A stretch of DNA of 10,547 bases from an uncultured Peptococcaceae bacterium (GTDB taxonomy: Bacteria; Bacillota; Peptococcia; Peptococcales; Peptococcaceae): assembly GCA_900553245.1 (NCBI GenBank), contig USCP01000045.1:1-10547 (forward strand). The letters run 5' to 3'. This document shows positions 5,612 to 10,547 of this stretch, in pieces; positions within the stretch are counted from its first letter, which is position 1; the number at the start of each line of letters is the position of its first letter. A program made the position numbers and the translations under genes. The notes beneath the pieces are model-generated. The model saw only the letters and a program-made list of their open reading frames with translations, did no database searches and had not been told where the DNA came from.

Positions 5612-7483
5612 ATGACACAATTTGCTTGGCTCATGCCAATTTTGCCTCTGCTTGCCTTTGTGATTACCGGGCTTTTTGCCGGTCGTAACAAAAATGTGAC
5701 CATCGGGATTGTTTTAGCGGCGTTTATTGCAAACCTCGTTATTGCAACCGGCATTGGCATTGAAGTGCTTGGTGGCGCGGCAACCATGGACAATCCTATT
5801 GAATATGGTATTGAATGGTTGAAGATTGGTGATTTCACCATTGAATGTGGTGTGCTCATCGACCCACTCACTGCGACCATGCTCTTTGTTGTAATGTTGG
5901 TAGCGACCCTCGTTGGGGTATACTCCATTGGCTATATGCATGGGGATCCGGGGACACCACGTTTCTTTAGCTATCTTGCTTTGTTTGTATTTTCTATGTT
6001 GCTTTTGGTGGTATCCAACAACTATTTCTTCATCTTCTTCGGATGGGAATTGGTTGGTTTGTGCTCCTACTTGCTTATCGGTTACTATTACGACACCGAC
6101 AGTGCAGCACGTGCAAGCCAAAAGGCATTCCTCTTTAACCGTTTGGCAGACTTTGGGTTTATGCTCGGGTTCTTCTTGATTTTCGCTGTATTCGGCACCT
6201 TCAACTTTACCGAGCTTTCCGAACTCATTCCTGCGTACGGCAATGAAACCCTCGTTGCCATCATGGGTCTTTTGGTATTTATTGGGCCGATTGGTAAATC
6301 TGCTCAATTCCCACTTCATGTATGGCTTCCTGATGCCATGGAAGGTCCTACCCCTGTCAGTGCGTTGATCCACGCGGCAACCATGGTTGCTGCCGGGGTA
6401 TATCTCTTGGCACGTCAATTTGCACTCTTCTCCAGCTCCGAGTTGGTGCTCAATGTAATCACCTTCGTTGGTGGCTTTACCGCACTCTTTGCGGCATGCA
6501 TGGCGCTTGTTAACAATGACATCAAGCGTGTGCTTGCATTCTCCACCATGAGTCAGTTGGGCTACATGGTCATGGCCATCGGTCTTGGGACCATTACCGC
6601 AGCCACCTTCCACTTGGGAACCCACGCGTTCTTCAAAGCGCTCCTCTTCCTTGGTGCAGGGTCTGTGATTCACTGTGTTGGTTCTAACGATATGGCAAAG
6701 ATGGGCGGCCTTAAAAAGTACATGCCGGTGACCACTTGGACCTTTATCATCGGTTCCTTGGCCCTTGCAGGGATTTTCCCATTTGCAGGCTTCTGGTCTA
6801 AGGACGAAATCATTACTGTGGCCTATACCACCGGTCACTACGGCTACTTTATTCTCGCTGAATTGGTTGCCTTCATGACCGCATTCTATATGTTCCGCTT
6901 GATTTTCCGCACCTTCTTTGGTGAAAACCAAACCGATGCCGACAGACATTTGCATGAATCTCCAAAGGTGATGACCGTACCGTTGATCATCCTCGCATTT
7001 TTTGCGATTTTCTCCGGTTTTGTAGGCGCACCATTTATGCACAATGGTTACGCATCTTATGTATTCTACGGAGAAGTGCATCATCCTGAAGCGAACTGGT
7101 TTGTCATCTTCTTGTCCACTGCCTTGGCGCTTGCCGGTATTTTCTTGGCGTACCTCATGTACTACAAGAAAAGCATCGACCCGGCAAAGATTGCCAAAGC
7201 CAGCGGTCCTGTGTATGGGGTGCTTGCTAACCGCTTCTACATCGATGAAATCTATCAATGGATTTTCGACATGCTCGTTATGAGCTTCTCTTATGCTTGT
7301 AAATGGGTGGATACCTATATCATCGACGGTTTCCTCGACTGTGTGGCAAATGCAACCAAATGGATTGGTGCAAAGCTGCGTAAGACCGAAACCGGGAACT
7401 TGCAAACCTACGCCATGGTGATGTTCTTTGCAATTCTTGTGATGGTATTGTGGAAAGCCATGCCGATGATAGGAGGGATGTAA
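5612..7483 (+). CDS. nuoL: NADH-quinone oxidoreductase subunit L (ND5 type pump)
   Basis: NuoL is the distal antiporter-like subunit of the membrane arm, and its C-terminal lateral helix runs back along the arm. The 623-residue protein is full length compared with about 613 in E. coli. The proton-channel residues are in place: Glu146 in FFGWELVGLCSY (142-153), Lys229 in IGKSAQFPLHVWLPDAMEGP (227-246), His254 in the following helix, Lys342 in FFKALLFLGAGSVIH (340-354) and Lys397 in FWSKDEI (394-400). The region after about 500 fits the lateral helix, ending in a final membrane segment (about 604-618). The ATG lies 10 nt after AAGGGGG. MrpA/HyfB-type homologues share this core, but the length and neighbours (nuoK, nuoM) point to NuoL. 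Confidence 0.97.
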   Translation: MTQFAWLMPILPLLAFVITGLFAGRNKNVTIGIVLAAFIANLVIATGIGIEVLGGAATMDNPIEYGIEWLKIGDFTIECGVLIDPLTATMLFVVMLVATLVGVYSIGYMHGDPGTPRFFSYLALFVFSMLLLVVSNNYFFIFFGWELVGLCSYLLIGYYYDTDSAARASQKAFLFNRLADFGFMLGFFLIFAVFGTFNFTELSELIPAYGNETLVAIMGLLVFIGPIGKSAQFPLHVWLPDAMEGPTPVSALIHAATMVAAGVYLLARQFALFSSSELVLNVITFVGGFTALFAACMALVNNDIKRVLAFSTMSQLGYMVMAIGLGTITAATFHLGTHAFFKALLFLGAGSVIHCVGSNDMAKMGGLKKYMPVTTWTFIIGSLALAGIFPFAGFWSKDEIITVAYTTGHYGYFILAELVAFMTAFYMFRLIFRTFFGENQTDADRHLHESPKVMTVPLIILAFFAIFSGFVGAPFMHNGYASYVFYGEVHHPEANWFVIFLSTALALAGIFLAYLMYYKKSIDPAKIAKASGPVYGVLANRFYIDEIYQWIFDMLVMSFSYACKWVDTYIIDGFLDCVANATKWIGAKLRKTETGNLQTYAMVMFFAILVMVLWKAMPMIGGM

Positions 7484-7486
7484 TCA

Positions 7487-9025
7487 ATGAATAGCTTAGG
7501 ATTTCCAATTCTGTCGCTGATTACCCTGATGCCAATTATTTGCGCTCTTGTGGTGTTATTCATCCCATCTGACAAGGTTGATGTGATTAAGAAAACCGTC
7601 ATCGGGTTTATGGGTGTGAACCTTTTGCTCACCCTCTTCATGTTCGCGCAATACAATGTCAGCGAAGGCGGCTTGCAATTTGTCGAAAATATTACTTGCT
7701 CTGAATTCCTTGGGATTAACTATATCATGGCAGTGGATGGGATCAGCGCACCGCTGATGCTCTTAAACAGCTTAATCATCTTTGCCGGTTCCTGCATTTC
7801 CTATGATATGAACGAACGTACCAAAGAATTCTTCATCTTTTTGATGATTTTGGTTTGTGGGGTATATGGCGTATTCGCTTCCCAAAACCTTTTGTTCTTC
7901 TATATCTTCTTCGAATTGGCCCTCGTACCAATGTATACCCTCGTTGGGGTTTGGGGTTCTGTTCGTAAAGATTATGCAGCAATGAAGCTCGTGCTTTACT
8001 TGCTCATCGGTTCTGTATTTGTACTGGTTGGCATTATTGGGATGTACCTCTACGCTGCAGCACCGGAAAACCTCGGTTACTTGACCCTCAATATGCCTGA
8101 ATTGGCAATGGTGCCTTATGCAACCGAGTTCCAAATTTTTGCTTATGGCTTCTTGGCATTGGGCTTTGGCTTCCTTGTTAAGATGTTCCCATTCCACACC
8201 TGGTCCCCACTCGGTTACGCTGCTGCACCTACCGCAGTATCCATGCTTCACGCAGGGGTAATCGTTAAGCTCGGGGCTTACGGTTTGATCCGTTGTGCAG
8301 TAAGCTACTTCCCTGAAGGCGCACAATACTGGGCACCGGTTATCGGGATCCTCTGTATGATTAACATCGTTTACGGGGCATTCATTGCTATGGTTCAAAA
8401 GGACATGAAACTCTTCGTTGGTTATGCCTGCGTGAGCCACATGGGTTACATCCTCTTGGGTGTAAGTACCTTGAACCTCATGAGTCTGTCCGGGGCTGTC
8501 AGCCAAATGGTGGCACACGGCCTTATGATGGGTCTCTTCTTTAGTGTCATCGGTTATATTTACCACGAAGCAGGCACTCGCGACATCACCGCTTTTGGTG
8601 GTTTGGCAAAGCAAATGCCAAAGGCGAGCGTGCTCTTTGCCCTTGCGGCTCTCGCATGCTTAGGGCTTCCTGGGATGTTCAACTTTGTGGCTGAATTCCT
8701 TATTTTCATGGGTTCCTTTACCTGTGATAAGGTGATTTTAGGCTTCATCAGCTATCGTGCGATGGCTGTCATCGCCATTAGTGGGATTGTCATCACCGCA
8801 ACCTACTGCTTGCGCGCATTGCGTATTGCATTCTTCGGTCCACGTAATCCAAAATGGGATCATCTCCATGATATTCACGGCATCTACCTCGTTGGCCCTT
8901 GTGTCCTCGTGGTTGCGCTCTTTATCTTTGGGACCTTCCCTCACGAAATTGGCTTGATGATTGAATCCGGCGTGGCACCAATCGTTGATGCAATCGAATC
9001 TAATGTGATTGGAGGGATCTTCTAA
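7487..9025 (+). CDS. nuoM: NADH-quinone oxidoreductase subunit M (ND4 type pump)
   Basis: NuoM is the middle antiporter-like proton pump of the membrane arm. The 512-residue product has about fourteen hydrophobic segments and carries Glu143 in FFELALVPMYTL (141-152), Lys232 in FLVKMFPFHTW (229-239), Lys261 in HAGVIVKLGAYG (255-266) and Glu403 in NFVAEFLIF (399-407), matching E. coli Glu144, Lys234, Lys265 and Glu407. One oddity is that the usual WLPDAH loop motif reads WSPLGY (239-244), so the conserved aspartate is missing, whereas NuoL (WLPDAM) and NuoN (WAPDIY) keep theirs. The start lies 3 nt after nuoL, with AGGAGGG at 7471-7477 inside the nuoL end. The stop shares one base with the nuoN ATG. 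The call is firm. Confidence 0.97.
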   Translation: MNSLGFPILSLITLMPIICALVVLFIPSDKVDVIKKTVIGFMGVNLLLTLFMFAQYNVSEGGLQFVENITCSEFLGINYIMAVDGISAPLMLLNSLIIFAGSCISYDMNERTKEFFIFLMILVCGVYGVFASQNLLFFYIFFELALVPMYTLVGVWGSVRKDYAAMKLVLYLLIGSVFVLVGIIGMYLYAAAPENLGYLTLNMPELAMVPYATEFQIFAYGFLALGFGFLVKMFPFHTWSPLGYAAAPTAVSMLHAGVIVKLGAYGLIRCAVSYFPEGAQYWAPVIGILCMINIVYGAFIAMVQKDMKLFVGYACVSHMGYILLGVSTLNLMSLSGAVSQMVAHGLMMGLFFSVIGYIYHEAGTRDITAFGGLAKQMPKASVLFALAALACLGLPGMFNFVAEFLIFMGSFTCDKVILGFISYRAMAVIAISGIVITATYCLRALRIAFFGPRNPKWDHLHDIHGIYLVGPCVLVVALFIFGTFPHEIGLMIESGVAPIVDAIESNVIGGIF

Positions 9026-10464
9026 TGCTGACACTTCAAGCAATTACAATGGAATTGTTGGTATTCTGTCTTGGGCTGATCCTCCTTTTGGCGAAATTGG
9101 TGACGAAAAAAGACGCGAAAGTGCCATACAACGAAATCACCATCGTTGGCTTAGTGATTGCCGGCGTAATGGGGTGGTTCTTTAAGTCGGAACTTTCCGT
9201 GGTATTCGGCGGCATGTACTATACCGACAACTATAGTCTCTTCTTCAAAGAATTGATTGTTGTTTGTGCAATTTTAATTTGCTTGGCAAGTAGAGAGTTT
9301 GTAGAAAGAAAGGGCTTAAACGAACCTGAATACTACATGCTCATCTCCTTTGCCACCCTCGGTATGATGAACATCACCTCTGCCGGGGATTTGGTTACCC
9401 TCTTTGTAGGGATTGAACTCATGACCATGAGCTTCATCGTGCTCATCGGTTTTGACCGTCACAATGCGCTTGCAACCGAAGCCGGCTTGAAATACCTTGT
9501 GCTCAGTGCGTTGAGTACTGCCGTCATGCTCTATGGGATGAGTTTGATTTACGGTTTCATGGGGACCACCGTGTTCCTCGAAATGAGCCAAAACATTCAC
9601 TTGTTCTCCGAAAGTGCCTTGATGGTAATGGGGCTCATTTTCTTCTTAACCGGTTTTGCTTATAAGTTTAGCGCGGTGCCATTCCACATGTGGGCACCGG
9701 ACATTTACCAAGGGGCACCAACTCCGATTGCCGGTTTCTTGGCGGTTGGGGCAAAGGTTGCGACCCTCGGGGTGTTCTGTCGCTTGCTCTTTAACTTCTT
9801 CCCATACTATGCGGAAAGCTGGTTGCCAATCGTTATGGCGCTTGCGATGCTTTCCATTATCTTTGGGAACCTTGTTGCAATCCCACAACGCGACATCAAG
9901 CGTATGTTGGCCTATTCTTCCATTGCACAAATTGGGTATTTCCTCTTTGCAGTGGCTGCTGCCAATACCTTTGGGATTGTTGCAATTTGCTTCTATGTGG
10001 CAGCCTATGCCTTTGCCAATATCGGTGCGTTTATCGCAGCGACCCAAGTGGAATTGGCAACCGGCTCCACCGATATGAAGAAATATGTGGGGATGAGCAA
10101 ACGTTCTCCGCTCATTGCAGCAGCCTTGTTCATCTTTATGATTTCCTTGGGTGGTCTGCCACCGACCGGGGGCTTTATCGGGAAGTTTATGATCTTTACT
10201 TCCGGTATCCAAGCCGGTTATCTTGTGCTCGCTATTGTGGCCTTGCTCTTTAGTATGGTTTCTGTTTACTACTATCTCCGTTTGGTACGCGAATGTTACT
10301 TTGCACCAATTCCGGAAGAGGCTGATATGGAAGCCATCAAGTGCCCATGGGGCATCAAGCTCGCATTGGCAGTTTGCATGATTGCCAGCATTGCGATGGG
10401 CCTCTTCTTTAACCCAATGGTTGAAGCCGGGGTCAGCGCCCTTAGCAGCATGATTTTGATTTAA
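9025..10464 (+). CDS. nuoN: NADH-quinone oxidoreductase subunit N (ND2 type pump)
   Basis: NuoN is the antiporter-like proton pump closest to NuoK and the quinone module. The 479-residue protein has about fourteen hydrophobic segments and normal length. Key residues are visible: Glu131 in FVGIELMTMSFIVL (127-140), Lys156 in AGLKYLVLSALST (153-165), Lys214 in FAYKFSAVPFHMWAPD (211-226), Lys244 in VGAKVATLG (241-249) and Lys387 in PPTGGFIGKFMIF (379-391); the first four match E. coli Glu133, Lys158, Lys217 and Lys247. The ATG overlaps the nuoM stop as TAATG, with GGAGGG 8 nt upstream, so coupling is likely. It is the last gene of the cluster. No frameshift or truncation is seen. Confidence 0.97.
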   Translation: MLTLQAITMELLVFCLGLILLLAKLVTKKDAKVPYNEITIVGLVIAGVMGWFFKSELSVVFGGMYYTDNYSLFFKELIVVCAILICLASREFVERKGLNEPEYYMLISFATLGMMNITSAGDLVTLFVGIELMTMSFIVLIGFDRHNALATEAGLKYLVLSALSTAVMLYGMSLIYGFMGTTVFLEMSQNIHLFSESALMVMGLIFFLTGFAYKFSAVPFHMWAPDIYQGAPTPIAGFLAVGAKVATLGVFCRLLFNFFPYYAESWLPIVMALAMLSIIFGNLVAIPQRDIKRMLAYSSIAQIGYFLFAVAAANTFGIVAICFYVAAYAFANIGAFIAATQVELATGSTDMKKYVGMSKRSPLIAAALFIFMISLGGLPPTGGFIGKFMIFTSGIQAGYLVLAIVALLFSMVSVYYYLRLVRECYFAPIPEEADMEAIKCPWGIKLALAVCMIASIAMGLFFNPMVEAGVSALSSMILI

Positions 10465-10513
10465 GCAATCATTAAAAAACCGTTCCTCTGAATGATACGC
10501 TCCCTTTATGAAG

Positions 10514-10539
10514 GACAGTGAAATAATAAAAACACTGTC
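10514..10539 (+). terminator. Possible terminator stem after nuoN
   Basis: GACAGTG (10514-10520) and CACTGTC (10533-10539) form a perfect 7-bp stem with a 12-nt A-rich loop, about 50 nt after the nuoN stop. ATGA (10508-10511) and TCAT (10541-10544) could extend the stem across a small internal loop. No T run follows before the window ends three bases later, so an intrinsic terminator is not demonstrated. A protein-binding dyad for a downstream gene is the alternative. The rest of 10465-10547 holds no gene; a weak 6-bp dyad (ATCATT 10468-10473, AATGAT 10491-10496) is also present. Confidence 0.3.
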
Positions 10540-10547
10540 ATCATGAA

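Noticed and set aside
5714..7405. Long open frame on the - strand opposite nuoL
   Set aside because: It is a shadow of the codon pattern of nuoL: the translation is rich in His, Cys and Gln with no recognisable domain, and the + strand gene is a clear, intact NuoL.
10468..10496. ATCATT/AATGAT dyad after nuoN as the operon terminator
   Set aside because: The 6-bp stem is AT-rich with a 17-nt loop and no T run follows, so it is too weak to call.

Overview
The window carries one complete gene cluster for respiratory complex I (proton-pumping NADH:quinone oxidoreductase type), all on the + strand, in the order nuoA-B-C-D-H-I-J-K-L-M-N (478-10464). It is preceded by about 477 bases of AT-rich DNA with no convincing gene and followed by 83 bases of spacer. 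The eleven genes are packed tightly (largest gap 16 nt; four junctions overlap), nearly all have a strong purine-rich Shine-Dalgarno, and no promoter or terminator is evident between them, so they look like one transcript.

The genes for the NADH-oxidising arm (nuoE, nuoF, nuoG), which in the 14-gene layout sit between nuoD and nuoH, are absent: nuoD and nuoH are only 15 nt apart. The window therefore encodes the 11-subunit core: the quinone/Fe-S module (NuoB, C, D, I), the membrane anchor NuoH with small subunits NuoA, J, K, and the three antiporter-like pumps NuoL, M, N. Electrons would enter through the NuoI 4Fe-4S clusters, pass to cluster N2 in NuoB, reduce quinone at the NuoB/NuoD/NuoH interface, and drive proton movement through H-A-J-K and N-M-L. 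The donor cannot be read from the window; ferredoxin or flavodoxin is the usual suggestion for such enzymes, and remote nuoEFG genes are not excluded.

Organism (inference): strong AGGAGG-type ribosome binding sites, GTG and TTG starts, moderate GC coding DNA and AT-rich spacers suggest a low-to-moderate GC Firmicute. An 11-gene nuo cluster in an anaerobe would fit the Negativicutes (for example the Acidaminococcaceae/Phascolarctobacterium group), where menaquinone-linked fumarate reduction is common. This assignment is tentative.

Layout: 1-477, upstream region with inverted repeats, a candidate promoter, a six-codon leader frame and small hairpins before the nuoA start; 478-3082, nuoA-D; 3098-4791, nuoH and nuoI (NuoI has an unusual Ala/Pro/Lys-rich tail); 4788-5596, nuoJ-K; 5612-10464, nuoL-M-N; 10465-10547, spacer with a dyad that may begin a terminator. 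I see no mobile element, CRISPR array, RNA gene or wholly new system. The points most worth a second look are the missing input module, the NuoI tail, an altered loop motif in NuoM and the dyad upstream of the promoter.
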